DNA of 64,000 nt. Origin: Entomospira nematocerorum. GTDB lineage: Bacteria > Spirochaetota > Spirochaetia > WRBN01. Numbering within the stretch: the stretch's first letter is position 1; each line of letters starts with the position of its first letter. The stretch is taken from positions 62,001-126,000 of the forward strand of contig NZ_CP118168.1 of the NCBI RefSeq assembly GCF_028748105.1, given 5' to 3'. Positions 1 to 10,145 of this stretch are shown in pieces. Below the pieces are notes generated by a model. The model did no database searches. It was not told the DNA's origin and saw only the letters and a list, made by a program, of their open reading frames with translations. The position numbers were made by a program, and so were the translations under genes.

Positions 1-585
1 ACCCTCTAACATAGCAAAAACTTCAGCAGGAGAAGCACCCATATCAATCAGCACAGCAGCTCGACGGAGGTGATTACCACTACCACTACGTAAATGTCTA
101 AAAAATCCAGTATCTGTCGCGAACCCTAAGAACAACCAACGAGCTTCCTGCTCACTTAGCCCATTATTAAAAGACTCAATAAGCCTCTGTACAAGTAATG
201 TTGTGGAGGGGCTACCCACATCTAATAGCCCAGGAATATAGTTCTCTTCTATACTTGCATGATGATCAATAGTCATCACTGCGACCCCAAAAGGTTCAAA
301 CCCTGTTCGTTCAAATGTTGCACTATCAACGATAAATACCGCATAATCCTTCCAAGTATCATCAATTTCTCGTGCAAATAGTTCGGAATACGACTTTACT
401 TCATTTTTACTAAAGGGTCCCATAGAGACAGCATGAGCAACTTTACCCAATCTTTGAAGAAAAAACGTTAAGGCTAATTGTGATCCTACACAATCACCAT
501 CTGGTGCTACATGACCTAAAACGACAAATTTGTCATATTTCCGAATAAAATCCGTAACGGTATGGATATCAACACTCTTTTGCAT
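1..585 (-). CDS. DHH-family phosphoesterase (NrnA-like), C-terminal part outside the window
   Basis: Partial gene whose ATG is at 585 and which runs off the left edge with about 195 codons visible. The N-terminal region reads GHVAPDGDCVGS, the metal-binding H-x-x-P-D-x-D motif, and a later TIDHHAS is the DHH signature. Family members are Mn-dependent enzymes that hydrolyse short oligoribonucleotides (nanoRNase) or pAp; which substrate applies here cannot be decided without the DHHA1 domain. The start has an AAGGAA ribosome site and follows the SPFH gene stop by 4 bases, so it is the last visible gene of an nfeD-SPFH-DHH transcription unit. The assignment to the DHH superfamily is secure; the precise function is inferred. 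Confidence 0.85.
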   Translation of the reverse strand, partial: MQKSVDIHTVTDFIRKYDKFVVLGHVAPDGDCVGSQLALTFFLQRLGKVAHAVSMGPFSKNEVKSYSELFAREIDDTWKDYAVFIVDSATFERTGFEPFGVAVMTIDHHASIEENYIPGLLDVGSPSTTLLVQRLIESFNNGLSEQEARWLFLGFATDTGFFRHLRSGSGNHLRRAAVLIDMGASPAEVFAMLEG

Positions 586-589
586 CAAG

Positions 590-1519
590 CTATTTCCTTG
601 TAATTTCTGTTATTGCACTTGTAATTCCAGCTAAGTTTTGAATTTCAGAAGGAATAATAATCTTTGTAGCCTGACCATCAGCAACTTTTTCAAAAGTCTC
701 AAATGCTCGTAATTTTAACGCAGCCTCACTTGGTGTAGCCTCATTAATCATACGTAGTCCCTCTGCTGTTGCCTGTTGAACGGATAAAATAGCTGCAGCC
801 TCACCCTCTGCACGGCGAATTGAAGCTTCTTTATCTCCCTCTGCGCGACGAATAGAGGCCTCTTTATCCGCCTCTGCCTCTAAAATCTTCTTCTGCTTTT
901 GGCCTTCAGCAGTTAAGATAGCGCTGGCCTTCTCTGCTTCACTACGCAAGATGGCTTCTCGCTTTTCTCGTTCTGCTCTCATTTGCTTTTCCATCGCCTC
1001 TTGAATACCTTTAGGCGGTTTGATATCTTTTAATTCCACTCTATTAATCTTAATACCCCATGGATCTGTCGCCTCATCTAAAACAGCACGAATCCGAGTA
1101 TTTATAATATCTCGACTAGTAAGACTTTCATCTAGTTCCAAGTCGCCAATCACATTACGTAATGTTGTTGCTGTTAAATTTTCAATAGCACTCAATGGAT
1201 TTTGTACACCATAGCAAAAAGCTTTTGCATCAGTGATTTGAAAGAACACAACAGTGTCTACCTCCATTGTTACATTATCTCTAGTAATAACAGCCTGTGG
1301 ATCAAAATCAACAACCTGCTCCTTCATAGAGATCCTACGCTCAATGCGATCAATGATTGGAATCATAAAATGTAACCCAACTTGCCAAGTTGTTAAATAT
1401 CCACCAAGTCTCTCCACTACATAGGCGTGAGCTTGTGGTACAACACGAACTCCTGTGGCAATCACAATCACAATTATTAATAAAAATACACCCAATAGTG
1501 CTACCGATAATGGTACCAT
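590..1519 (-). CDS. SPFH/Band 7 membrane protein (paraslipin/stomatin-like)
   Basis: A 309-residue SPFH-domain protein with one N-terminal membrane segment (about residues 4-25), a Band 7 core with the typical PQAHAYVVERLGG segment, and a charged helical tail. The tail contains an eleven-residue unit, DKEASIRRAEG, repeated in tandem. Such proteins oligomerise into membrane microdomain scaffolds and are typically paired with NfeD, as here. The ATG at 1519 is chosen over a TTG one codon earlier because CAGGAG lies 8 bases upstream. Its A overlaps the nfeD TGA stop by one base, which suggests translational coupling. Family is clear; the client process is unknown. Confidence 0.9.
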   Translation of the reverse strand: MVPLSVALLGVFLLIIVIVIATGVRVVPQAHAYVVERLGGYLTTWQVGLHFMIPIIDRIERRISMKEQVVDFDPQAVITRDNVTMEVDTVVFFQITDAKAFCYGVQNPLSAIENLTATTLRNVIGDLELDESLTSRDIINTRIRAVLDEATDPWGIKINRVELKDIKPPKGIQEAMEKQMRAEREKREAILRSEAEKASAILTAEGQKQKKILEAEADKEASIRRAEGDKEASIRRAEGEAAAILSVQQATAEGLRMINEATPSEAALKLRAFETFEKVADGQATKIIIPSEIQNLAGITSAITEITRK

Positions 1520-1962
1520 CAACTAATCTCCTGTTTTTTATATTCAACGACAAGCTTCACGCCCTCAATTGCACGAACCGTAACAAATTCCCCTACCGGA
1601 ATAGTCTCAGGGGCATCTCCAGTCAGCTTGATACTCCACTCTTTGCCATCAATCTTTACTTGACCTTTATTCGTTTTTCGATCGATACTTTCAATCACAA
1701 TAGCGTCCTTATTGATCATGAGTTCTCCATTTGTATCGGCTTTTGGTTTGTAAAAATTCTTAAATAGAGGATATATAGCTATTAAAAATAGTCCTGATAA
1801 TACTACAAAAATTAGCACCTGTACCGAGAAGCTTGCAATGAAAAAGCTAAGAAAAAATGTAGCGACTGCAGCAAGGGCAAACCAAATGGCAACAAGCTGA
1901 ATACTTACAAATTCTGCTATGAGAAATATAATAAAAGCTATAAGCCAAAATTTCGTATACAT
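1519..1962 (-). CDS. NfeD-family membrane protein
   Basis: A 147-residue protein with two or three hydrophobic segments in the first 75 residues, then a soluble C-terminal domain of OB-fold type (DAIVIESIDRKTNKGQVKID onward). This is the short NfeD architecture without the protease domain. NfeD proteins partner SPFH proteins and the next gene is one, overlapping by one base. The ATG at 1962 is preferred over an in-frame TTG directly upstream, because an AAGGATAGAG purine tract precedes it. Role in membrane microdomain organisation is inferred from the family pairing. Confidence 0.85.
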   Translation of the reverse strand: MYTKFWLIAFIIFLIAEFVSIQLVAIWFALAAVATFFLSFFIASFSVQVLIFVVLSGLFLIAIYPLFKNFYKPKADTNGELMINKDAIVIESIDRKTNKGQVKIDGKEWSIKLTGDAPETIPVGEFVTVRAIEGVKLVVEYKKQEIS

Positions 1963-1983
1963 CAATTCTCTCTATCCTTATTC

Positions 1984-2006
1984 TACCCTTTGACGCTCAA
2001 AGGGTA
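1984..2006 (-). terminator. Perfect 10-bp hairpin between the GH13 gene and nfeD
   Basis: TACCCTTTGA pairs perfectly with TCAAAGGGTA around a three-base CGC loop. It lies just after the GH13 gene stop and before nfeD, both on the minus strand. No clear U-run follows, so it may be a weak terminator, a 3' end stabiliser or a structure in the nfeD leader. Confidence 0.45.
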
Positions 2007-2034
2007 ACACAATTACTACCAATTGTCAAGCTTT

Positions 2035-5000
2035 TTACTTGATAATCAACTGGCAAAAGCGATCGTAGTTATAGTTACTTTTTTCTAACTGATGAAGCCA
2101 TCGGCGGTACTGCTGGATCCAATTTAACCCCGAACGATTTTGATATACAACCTTCTGTAATCCCTGCTCAAAGTATGCGACAGCGACTATTAATGATAAA
2201 GCTTTAATCATTGACTCCTCATGGTAATAGTAAATATCCTCATGAACATTGAGACCCGCACTATACATAAAAAATGTATCATCTGTAAACACCTGCCACC
2301 ACATATCTAGCTCTTTCCTATCATGAATAGCATGCATGGGATTTTGGACAAGTGCTAAAGCCAGTTTATGTAATTTTTCTATATCAGTCTGATTCATAGA
2401 ACACTCTCTCCACCAGGACGCTAGAGTTGATTGAATCACATCACTCTCAAGAATTTCGATACTAACACCTACCAAATGAAGTTTTTTTAACCAAAAATAA
2501 TAATGGACAAACATCACAAGATTGACATCCTCCGCGAAGAATTCTCGAGCTTTAGGTGTCAAGTAATCCTGGAAAGAGTATAGATAATCCGACTCTCTTT
2601 GTACTTGCAGCCAATCCATTTCTTGAAAATACGATCGTACTGAATCCTCACTATCACAACGTAATGCAACCTGTTCTAGTAAATCTTTCTCTTGAGTAGA
2701 AAATACTAATTCCTGAATCTGCTCTTGCTCTCGATTATACTCATTACTAATCTCATTATCCTCAGAAATAGAGTGAGAAAAATTACTCCAAACCTGTTGA
2801 CTTAGCGGTAGAACAGCATTCCAAAATTCTTTAATTTCTTTCTCTAACTGAAATGTTGCCGGAGGAGTTTCAATTAAATTATATGGAACCCCACGTCCTC
2901 CTAACTCATGATAAATCCAGGCGTAATACCCAAACGCATCATACACATATTCAAAATTCCAAAATACCTGAGACTCATATCCCATAAGCTTAAAACCAAG
3001 ACCATGCTCATGAACGATTGTACTCTTACGAATATACCATAACTGACTACGTTGTTCTTGAAAAATCACATAATGATCCTCATGATACATTAATCCAATT
3101 GCATCAGCGATTGTCTCCTTTTTGAGCTCTTTATACTGATTAAGATAGGGTGAAGACCAGTGAATATGTCCACTAACTGCATGTAAATTATTATTAAATA
3201 ACACAATAGCATGTTTATCTTGATAGCAGTTACTATAGGCAAACACACTCTCTAAAACCTCATGATGATGCGTTTTTGCATCATATAATCGAAAATAAGC
3301 AGACTCACTAAACAACGATCTCTGCTGCAATAGAGGAAAAATTTTGTACTGATGCTGAAGAGCTAAATCCATATCCTCTTCCTCTTTCCACTGAGCTTGG
3401 GTGAATTCCATGCCATACTTCTCCTGAAATCCCTCCAACTGACCATGAGCAAACATTGGTAGCCCAGGAAGTGTTACCATTAAGGTAAGAACACCTATAT
3501 ATTTATCACCACTCCCAAATTGCTCCTTAGCTGTCTTCTCATCAGGATTACTCATAAAATTTACAAATCGCTTTAAAATTCCCATATCAAATACCATGGT
3601 CTTCTTAATGAAATCTCGATATTCCTGATTATCCTCCTGCATAAGCATGTTCATAAATGCACTATTATATACACGATGCATACCAAGCGATCGTACAAAG
3701 TACCCTTCTAACATCCAAAATGCTTCGGCGATTAAGAGGGTTTGTGGTCTTTCTTTTGCTATACGGTCGATCACTTCCCGCCAAAATTCCTTCGGCATTA
3801 AGCGATCAAAATCCTCATCACTCAAGGCATACTCACTGCGAGAAGGGATACAATCCCCATTTCCAGATAGAGAAGGATACCACAAACGCTGAATATGTCT
3901 CTTCACTAAGACCATAGCTGCATCCAGGCGGATTACAGAAAAGTTATATGACATATTCACAATCTCTTGGATAACCGCCTCTCGAGCTTTAGGATTTAAA
4001 AAATCAATCTGTGCCGTATCATTCCAGGGCATCATAGTGCCATCATTTCCATGATAAATATATCTCACATCTCCTGTATGAAAATCAACCCGTTTGAAGA
4101 CAACAGCAGCATCCTCTTTTCGAAAATATCCATCCTCCAAATAAAGGCCTAATCCCTCTCGCTGTGTCAGGTTTTCACCAGTATACTGATAATCATAAGG
4201 GAGATCGCGACGCTGTAAAAAGTAGTCAGGATGTTCTGCTACCCAGCGACTATCCATACCAGTATGATTAGGAACCATATCACTTGCTAAACGAATACCA
4301 TAAAGGGCTGCTTGCTCTTTCAAACCAAGCAAAGCTGGCCAACCACCAAGATTTTCTGCAACATGATTATCATCCAAACTATAGGCACTTGCCGTAGCCT
4401 GTTGGTTACCCATGATTTGCTTGATACGCTTACTTGCATAACTTCTTTGCCAGATGCCAATGAGCCACAACGTATTGATACCGATAGAGGCAAGATGCTC
4501 TAACTCCTCTGAAGGAATTTGATCTAACCGTGTAATATTTTTATGATATTTTCTACTTAGATAATGCAACCATACCAAGGCATTTTTAGCAATCATGACC
4601 ACATTAGGCATCCATTCGTGATCATCTGTAAAGGCCTCTGGTTCATCCCAGTTACGTGTATACATAGGAATCTCTTTTTTACCTTCACTCCAACCTACAG
4701 AGTGACTTCGATACTCCTCTTTAAGTGCAAATAAACTCTTTATAAGTCGGGATGTAAAGATTCGTTCCAGGTGAAAATGTTTTGTCCAATATCGTTGCAT
4801 ATACTCTAGCTGTTGCTGAAGACTGTGTGGAAAGAGCTTTGCTGGTTTCTCTAATAACTCAAAAAGCGTCTCCGATTCAGGCCCAAAGGGCTTTCCTGCT
4901 GATAAATAGTGACGTAATGCAGTAATGGAAACAGAGTAAATACTCTCATTTTTGAGCGTATCATCATCAAAAAGCTCTCGATAGGGTAAAAAGGCTGGAT

Positions 5001-5514
5001 TCATATTTTCTAAATATAAAACCCATAACTCCTCCATTTCTACATGCCAACCCGTCTCATTGCCAATTTGCTGATTTAAGTAATCCTCTAGGGTCTCTTG
5101 TTTTAGATACACAGATAATGGTTCAAACATGGCTGCAAATAAGTGAATCATCTTTTTACGCTTATTTGATCCATACTGTTCATCTAATAAACTTAAAAAA
5201 TGTTCCCACATTTTGGGATCATGCTGTGTGATATAAAGACGAATAATGTAATGATTGATCTCATCAATAAGCCCCATAGCATTAACTTCGCTAAAGCGCC
5301 ATGCAAACTCTTGAGGTCGCCCTTCATTAGCAATACGACAAAAATCACGTACACCATGAATATTTGCAAATATCACATTGCCTGATAGCTGATAGAGAGA
5401 TTCACTAAAATTATACTTTCTACGTATATCGCTTGATATATGAAATTCCCGCTTTCCCGCCTCTTTAACACCGAGGGATTTATATCCTTGCTGTAGATAA
5501 ATATCTCTTTTCAT
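2035..5514 (-). CDS. Large GH13 (alpha-amylase superfamily) protein, 1159 aa
   Basis: The central part, about residues 320-760, is a GH13 TIM barrel. Region I reads DMVPNHTGMD (near residue 415). The nucleophile is Asp531 in VIRLDAAM, the acid/base is Glu597 in LLIAEAFW, and the third acid is Asp658 in SNPDEKTA. The usual His before that Asp is Pro. A later LPGLPMFAHGQLEGF block is typical of a GH13 subgroup seen in anaerobes. No signal peptide is visible, so it probably acts in the cytoplasm on alpha-glucan or maltodextrin. About 320 N-terminal and 400 C-terminal residues match no domain I can name. The start has GAGGTG 6 bases upstream. Carbohydrate enzymes lie nearby on the same strand. 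The exact substrate cannot be read from sequence. Confidence 0.85.
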   Translation of the reverse strand: MKRDIYLQQGYKSLGVKEAGKREFHISSDIRRKYNFSESLYQLSGNVIFANIHGVRDFCRIANEGRPQEFAWRFSEVNAMGLIDEINHYIIRLYITQHDPKMWEHFLSLLDEQYGSNKRKKMIHLFAAMFEPLSVYLKQETLEDYLNQQIGNETGWHVEMEELWVLYLENMNPAFLPYRELFDDDTLKNESIYSVSITALRHYLSAGKPFGPESETLFELLEKPAKLFPHSLQQQLEYMQRYWTKHFHLERIFTSRLIKSLFALKEEYRSHSVGWSEGKKEIPMYTRNWDEPEAFTDDHEWMPNVVMIAKNALVWLHYLSRKYHKNITRLDQIPSEELEHLASIGINTLWLIGIWQRSYASKRIKQIMGNQQATASAYSLDDNHVAENLGGWPALLGLKEQAALYGIRLASDMVPNHTGMDSRWVAEHPDYFLQRRDLPYDYQYTGENLTQREGLGLYLEDGYFRKEDAAVVFKRVDFHTGDVRYIYHGNDGTMMPWNDTAQIDFLNPKAREAVIQEIVNMSYNFSVIRLDAAMVLVKRHIQRLWYPSLSGNGDCIPSRSEYALSDEDFDRLMPKEFWREVIDRIAKERPQTLLIAEAFWMLEGYFVRSLGMHRVYNSAFMNMLMQEDNQEYRDFIKKTMVFDMGILKRFVNFMSNPDEKTAKEQFGSGDKYIGVLTLMVTLPGLPMFAHGQLEGFQEKYGMEFTQAQWKEEEDMDLALQHQYKIFPLLQQRSLFSESAYFRLYDAKTHHHEVLESVFAYSNCYQDKHAIVLFNNNLHAVSGHIHWSSPYLNQYKELKKETIADAIGLMYHEDHYVIFQEQRSQLWYIRKSTIVHEHGLGFKLMGYESQVFWNFEYVYDAFGYYAWIYHELGGRGVPYNLIETPPATFQLEKEIKEFWNAVLPLSQQVWSNFSHSISEDNEISNEYNREQEQIQELVFSTQEKDLLEQVALRCDSEDSVRSYFQEMDWLQVQRESDYLYSFQDYLTPKAREFFAEDVNLVMFVHYYFWLKKLHLVGVSIEILESDVIQSTLASWWRECSMNQTDIEKLHKLALALVQNPMHAIHDRKELDMWWQVFTDDTFFMYSAGLNVHEDIYYYHEESMIKALSLIVAVAYFEQGLQKVVYQNRSGLNWIQQYRRWLHQLEKSNYNYDRFCQLIIK

Positions 5515-5675
5515 AACAACACCTCTTAACAGTATTCATTAAATAACGGAGGCTCTTACATTCGATATTGACAGAAGAGATAGAATCCCTATGTGACTCT
5601 TATCTTCAGAGATCATTCTTGCATGTAGCCTTACTCCCTGTTAAAAGTTTACCACTATTTGATTAAAAAAACAAG

Positions 5676-6575
5676 TTAAATATCGTTAAAATCAAGCGAT
5701 TCCTGTGGAAGCCAGATAAGCTTTTCATAGCTCCAATTTGGTGTATACGGAACATGAATACTACGCCAATATCGTAAGTCATGAAATAATTGCTGCGAAA
5801 AAAATGGCGCATGGGGATCAATCTTTCGCATAGCTAGTGCCACTTCTGGAGTTATATGAAATTTCTCTAAAATTGAGATATTCTGCTGTAATATTTCAAG
5901 CCCCTGCTTATAGTCATGAACAATCTTGGAGTTACGCTCTTCATTTAAAGTAGTACGATAACTATCAATCAGAACGGACATTTTTACACCATCATCCAAA
6001 AGGGAGCGATATCGCACAAACATATTACTATTCGTCATTTCAGCTGCTAAGGGAGCTGATAGTACCATACCATCCAGGGTTCCATCCTTGAGTAGCTCCA
6101 CTCCTTGTGACTCATCTCTCACCTGAATGCGCTTAATATCTTCATCAGCAAACCAATAATCTAGTAAATAGTCACTGATAGTCCCATAGCTCATCCCCAT
6201 ACGCCATTGATGAAGCGGAATATTCTCTAAGCCTTTTCTAATAATCAAAACTGCATCCGTATACGTACTCACTACCGCTAGTTGATCAAAATACTCCTGC
6301 TCTTCCTCATGTAAGCTATAAAAAGAAAAGAAATCTGTGATATAAAAGTCAGCACGATATTTCGAGAGCCTCATATCCAAGGGGCCCTCGTTATCAACAA
6401 TAATATGCCAATCAAAAAATGACTTTGCGCCCTCTGTTGCTACAATAAAAGGTAATGCCTCCACCTCAGACGATGCTAAAATTGTATACGAAATACGTTC
6501 TGAGGTAATACGATTACACCCAACAAGAGTTATAACTATCAATAGACTCAGTACCTGAAATAGCTTACTTCCCAT
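5676..6575 (-). CDS. ABC-transporter-type substrate-binding lipoprotein (NMT1/SsuA-like)
   Basis: A 299-residue exported protein with a lipoprotein signal peptide ending in the lipobox LVGC (Cys20). The mature part has the layout of periplasmic binding proteins of the nitrate/sulfonate/thiamine-precursor group: an early segment with LPFIVATEGA, then RLSKYRADFYITDF, where such proteins usually have a ligand-contacting loop. No permease or ATPase gene is adjacent in the window, so it is an orphan here. Its ligand cannot be predicted. It sits between the GH13 gene and transketolase on the same strand, about 25 bases after the latter. Confidence 0.65.
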   Translation of the reverse strand: MGSKLFQVLSLLIVITLVGCNRITSERISYTILASSEVEALPFIVATEGAKSFFDWHIIVDNEGPLDMRLSKYRADFYITDFFSFYSLHEEEQEYFDQLAVVSTYTDAVLIIRKGLENIPLHQWRMGMSYGTISDYLLDYWFADEDIKRIQVRDESQGVELLKDGTLDGMVLSAPLAAEMTNSNMFVRYRSLLDDGVKMSVLIDSYRTTLNEERNSKIVHDYKQGLEILQQNISILEKFHITPEVALAMRKIDPHAPFFSQQLFHDLRYWRSIHVPYTPNWSYEKLIWLPQESLDFNDI

Positions 6576-6600
6576 GATCTTCTACATTCCTATTTGAAAA

Positions 6601-8595
6601 CTAATGATTATGTATAACACGATTCACTAGTGATAATATACCATCCTCTGTCATACCTAATGCATTGGCAACATCAGGAGCCTTGCCACTCAGACCAAAG
6701 GACTCAATTGATAAGGCTCCATCTTTTGCAAGAAGACTCCACCCACCTCGAACACCAGCCTCTACACTGATTACAGGGATATTTGGTGTCACTAGGGAGT
6801 GAAAATGTATAACATTTTGCTCTAGTAGTCTTCTCGATGAAACAGAGACAACCCGTACAGGCACAGATGAACGTGATGCAGCACTACAAGCTAAACTAAC
6901 TTCGGATCCAGTAGCAAGTATAACAACTTGTGGAGTATTTTGGGGCTCATAAGCGATATATCCACCTTTTTCAAATCCACGTTGCCAATCAGGACTCTTC
7001 GTAGTAATAATAGGAAGATTTTGACGACTCAATGCAAGCACAGTAGGATGATTCACCTGTGTTAATGCCCACTGCCATGCTTTAATAGTTTCTTCAGCAT
7101 CAGCTGGTCGTAAAATTTCTAGATTTGGAATCATCCTCATGGATTCGATTTGTTCAATTGGCTGATGCGTAGGACCATCTTCTCCAACATAAATACTATC
7201 ATGAGTAAGAACATAGATCACTGGTTGTCGCATCATTGCAGCTAATCGAATGGCAGGACGCATATAATCGCTAAACACCATGAATGTTGCACAAAAGGAA
7301 CGAAATCCTCCATGTAATTGTAATCCAGAGGCAATACTCGCCATCGCATGCTCACGAACACCAAAATGTATCATGCGAGCACTACGATTATCAAGACTAA
7401 AGCTTCCATCAAGGGTTCCAACTAATGTATTATTAGAAGGTCCCAGATCGGCACTACCACCAATTAATGCAGGACATACTGAAGCAATACGTTCCAATAC
7501 TTTACCACTTGTAACTCTTGTAGCGGTCTTTACCTCTGGTACAACTAAATCAGACCACGTAAGTGACTCTATCTTTGTATAATCAGGATCATGAACTTCT
7601 CGCCATAATCTATCTAACTCCGGATACTCTCGCTGCCACTGTAATAGCCCAGACTGATAATTTTTGTGATTTTGTGCCAGCTCTACTTGCCGCTGTTGCA
7701 TCCACGCCAATGCTTCTGGTGCGATATAAAAATCCTGTTCGACAGGAACACCTAGCTTCTCTCTGGCGGCTCTAATCTCTGTAACACCCAGTGGTGACCC
7801 GTGTACAGTATGACTACCAGCCTTATTTGGTGCACCTTTGGCAATAATGGTTTTAGCCATAATTAAAAGAGGACTATCTCCGTCTTTCTGTAATTGAGCT
7901 TGAGCTAAAGCCTTATCGATGGCATCAAAATCATGCCCATCAATTTTAATAACACTCCAGCCATAACTCTCAAAGCGTTTCGCAACATCTTCACTAAAAG
8001 CAAGAGCTGTTGTCCCCTCTATACTGATATTATTATCATCATAGATTGCAATTAACTTTCCTAATTTTAAATGACCAGCAAGCGATGCTGCCTCGCTGGA
8101 TAGCCCCTCCATCATACAGCCATCCCCCATAACGACATACGTACGATGATCAACTACTGTATGCTGAGAACTATTAAATCTTTTAGCTAAATTTGCCTCT
8201 GCAATTGCCATACCAACAGCAGTAGCAAATCCAGCAGCTAAAGGACCAGTAGTCGTCTCTACGCCAACAGTATGTCCATATTCAGGATGTCCCGCTGTTT
8301 TTGCCTCCAATTGGCGAAATTGCTGTAAATCCGTAAGAGATATATCATATCCACTCAGATGAAGCAGTGCATACAATAAGGCAGACCCATGTCCCGCGGA
8401 AAGAGTAAATCGATCTCGATTGCTCCACTGTGGATCAATGGGATCATGCTTTAGATACTTTCCATATAATACTGCCATGACATCGGCCATTCCTAGCGGT
8501 AGACCAGGATGCCCAGACTCCGCAGCCTGTACCATATCCATACTTAAACAACGAATCGACGTTGCTATTGCCTGCATCGTATCTCTTTCGTGCAT
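6601..8595 (-). CDS. tkt: Transketolase
   Basis: A 664-residue, full-length transketolase of the pentose phosphate pathway, which moves two-carbon ketol units between sugar phosphates using thiamine diphosphate. The N-terminal ESGHPGLPLGMADV block, the thiamine-binding GDGCMMEG...DDNNISIEG motif, HTVHGSPLG and the pyrimidine-domain block THDSIYVGEDGPTHQP are all present. AGAGGAGAGAG precedes the ATG. It starts 19 bases after the glycosidase gene and is probably cotranscribed with it. In a fermentative spirochaete it would supply pentose and erythrose phosphates; that part is inference. Confidence 0.97.
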   Translation of the reverse strand: MHERDTMQAIATSIRCLSMDMVQAAESGHPGLPLGMADVMAVLYGKYLKHDPIDPQWSNRDRFTLSAGHGSALLYALLHLSGYDISLTDLQQFRQLEAKTAGHPEYGHTVGVETTTGPLAAGFATAVGMAIAEANLAKRFNSSQHTVVDHRTYVVMGDGCMMEGLSSEAASLAGHLKLGKLIAIYDDNNISIEGTTALAFSEDVAKRFESYGWSVIKIDGHDFDAIDKALAQAQLQKDGDSPLLIMAKTIIAKGAPNKAGSHTVHGSPLGVTEIRAAREKLGVPVEQDFYIAPEALAWMQQRQVELAQNHKNYQSGLLQWQREYPELDRLWREVHDPDYTKIESLTWSDLVVPEVKTATRVTSGKVLERIASVCPALIGGSADLGPSNNTLVGTLDGSFSLDNRSARMIHFGVREHAMASIASGLQLHGGFRSFCATFMVFSDYMRPAIRLAAMMRQPVIYVLTHDSIYVGEDGPTHQPIEQIESMRMIPNLEILRPADAEETIKAWQWALTQVNHPTVLALSRQNLPIITTKSPDWQRGFEKGGYIAYEPQNTPQVVILATGSEVSLACSAASRSSVPVRVVSVSSRRLLEQNVIHFHSLVTPNIPVISVEAGVRGGWSLLAKDGALSIESFGLSGKAPDVANALGMTEDGILSLVNRVIHNH

Positions 8596-8614
8596 TATTT
8601 CACTCTCTCCTCTT

Positions 8615-10054
8615 TTACAACTTTTCTATAAGCATGGAACACTGTCCAGAAGGAATTGGCAATGTTTTCTTCTTAATTTTCACTAAATTTACCGTAAAAT
8701 AATATAGTTTTTCACTCTTAAGCCGAATTTCCCAACTTTGACGATGATTCTTAACGCACAATATACTAATCGTATTACGTTTTAAGCTTAAATTTTCAAT
8801 ACCCATTAGCTCCAGTGTTGGTACAATCCAGTCAACTGTTTTACGAGGAAGACTAATAATAAGTCCAACAATATTCTCGATCATTAAAGTAATGGTAGCT
8901 AAACAAACCATCGAAAGATCATCTTTTTTATTTAAATTAACTTCCCCAGCACCCACATGTGCAATTCCATCACTCATAGGTTGATAGCAACTCCAAAAAT
9001 GCCCCGTCTCGTCACCCTCTAGATGAAGCCGATCTAAGATAAAGTAAATATGTTTAGCTGCTGCCTCTCTAGCAAATTCAAATTTTTTAAATTTTTCTAG
9101 TCCTTTGATGACCATATAAGTGAGTTCCGGATAAACCCCTCCGTTAAATCCGTTTCCATGCAGACTAAAATGTTCTTCATCTACAGCAATACTGGGAAAG
9201 GGATTGAGTGTAGCAAAACCTTTCTCATCATGAAGATGCTCAATTAGTCTATCGGCATTTTCTTCCGTTGGTAATTCTGCGAGTAAGGCCCAATAAGCAG
9301 CTAGGGTTCGTGCTGGAATTTGCTTGGTATCCTCATCTAGATCGTAATAGAACCCTACGTTTTCATTCCACATCATTGCATTAATCTTAGTTTTAAGCAT
9401 AAAATAGCGTTTTTTATAGCGAAACGATAACTCTTTATCGTTCATAATATCCGCTAAATAAGACATATATAAGGCATTTAATGCTTGCTGACAATTAAAA
9501 TCTACCATATAGACCGCATTAGCTCTAGGTTTACAATCAGGCATCATCGTTGCTGCTAGTGGTGCATGATAGAGGCCTATAGTTTCATCAAAAGCAACCT
9601 GATCTAACCAATTGAAATAGTCATTCAAAATCGGTAATACGTCTTTAACTCGCTTTTTTGCACCATTCTTATGATAAATATCGTACTCAACCCAAGAAAA
9701 AATTGGCGGACATAAGCCTAATGGGTTGTCGTCCTTCAGGATAGCTTGCCCCGTCGAGAGACTATAACAACTGCGAATAGCTCCTGATGGTTCTTGCTTT
9801 GCATAAAAAACATCTAGTGTAGCAGAAGATGAGTATACACGATTGGAATAAACCAAATAAAAAGACGAAAAACACGCTTTGACAATAGATAACTCATCAT
9901 GATTTTTATCATGAAACATCGTCGTATCCATGCCACTCTCTTTTGTGCCGCGTACCCAATTTGAGTCAATGAGGTTCCAACTCCTGACGTAGACATCGAC
10001 AAAATCTTGATTATAATAGTGAATACGTGGCACACCCTTCTTTAGCGCAATCAT
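8615..10054 (-). CDS. (alpha/alpha)6-barrel glycoside hydrolase, GH63/GH37 (MGH-like) clan
   Basis: A 479-residue protein without signal peptide. The middle resembles the GH63/GH37/mannosylglycerate-hydrolase group: MMPDCKPRANAVYMVDFN (Asp173, Asp185) matches the conserved D-x-x-P-R...VDLN region, and FNGGVYPELTYMVIKGL and GAGEVNLNKKDDLSM fit later barrel helices. Such enzymes cleave alpha-glucosides, trehalose or glycerate glycosides; the substrate here is unknown. AGGGG lies 5 bases before the ATG. A promoter with a perfect TATAAT stands about 92 bases upstream, so this gene heads the glycosidase-transketolase unit. Confidence 0.75.
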   Translation of the reverse strand: MIALKKGVPRIHYYNQDFVDVYVRSWNLIDSNWVRGTKESGMDTTMFHDKNHDELSIVKACFSSFYLVYSNRVYSSSATLDVFYAKQEPSGAIRSCYSLSTGQAILKDDNPLGLCPPIFSWVEYDIYHKNGAKKRVKDVLPILNDYFNWLDQVAFDETIGLYHAPLAATMMPDCKPRANAVYMVDFNCQQALNALYMSYLADIMNDKELSFRYKKRYFMLKTKINAMMWNENVGFYYDLDEDTKQIPARTLAAYWALLAELPTEENADRLIEHLHDEKGFATLNPFPSIAVDEEHFSLHGNGFNGGVYPELTYMVIKGLEKFKKFEFAREAAAKHIYFILDRLHLEGDETGHFWSCYQPMSDGIAHVGAGEVNLNKKDDLSMVCLATITLMIENIVGLIISLPRKTVDWIVPTLELMGIENLSLKRNTISILCVKNHRQSWEIRLKSEKLYYFTVNLVKIKKKTLPIPSGQCSMLIEKL

Positions 10055-10145
10055 CCAAACCCCTCATCATTATCGTTACTTTATCCTACTATCGACTTAA
10101 GTAGTAATCTTGTTACTTTTATCGGCAATTTTAAGCTATATCGTG

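Noticed and set aside
780..880. DNA repeat in the SPFH gene as a mobile repeat
   Set aside because: It encodes a two-copy helical unit that is common in SPFH tails, so it is explained by the protein.
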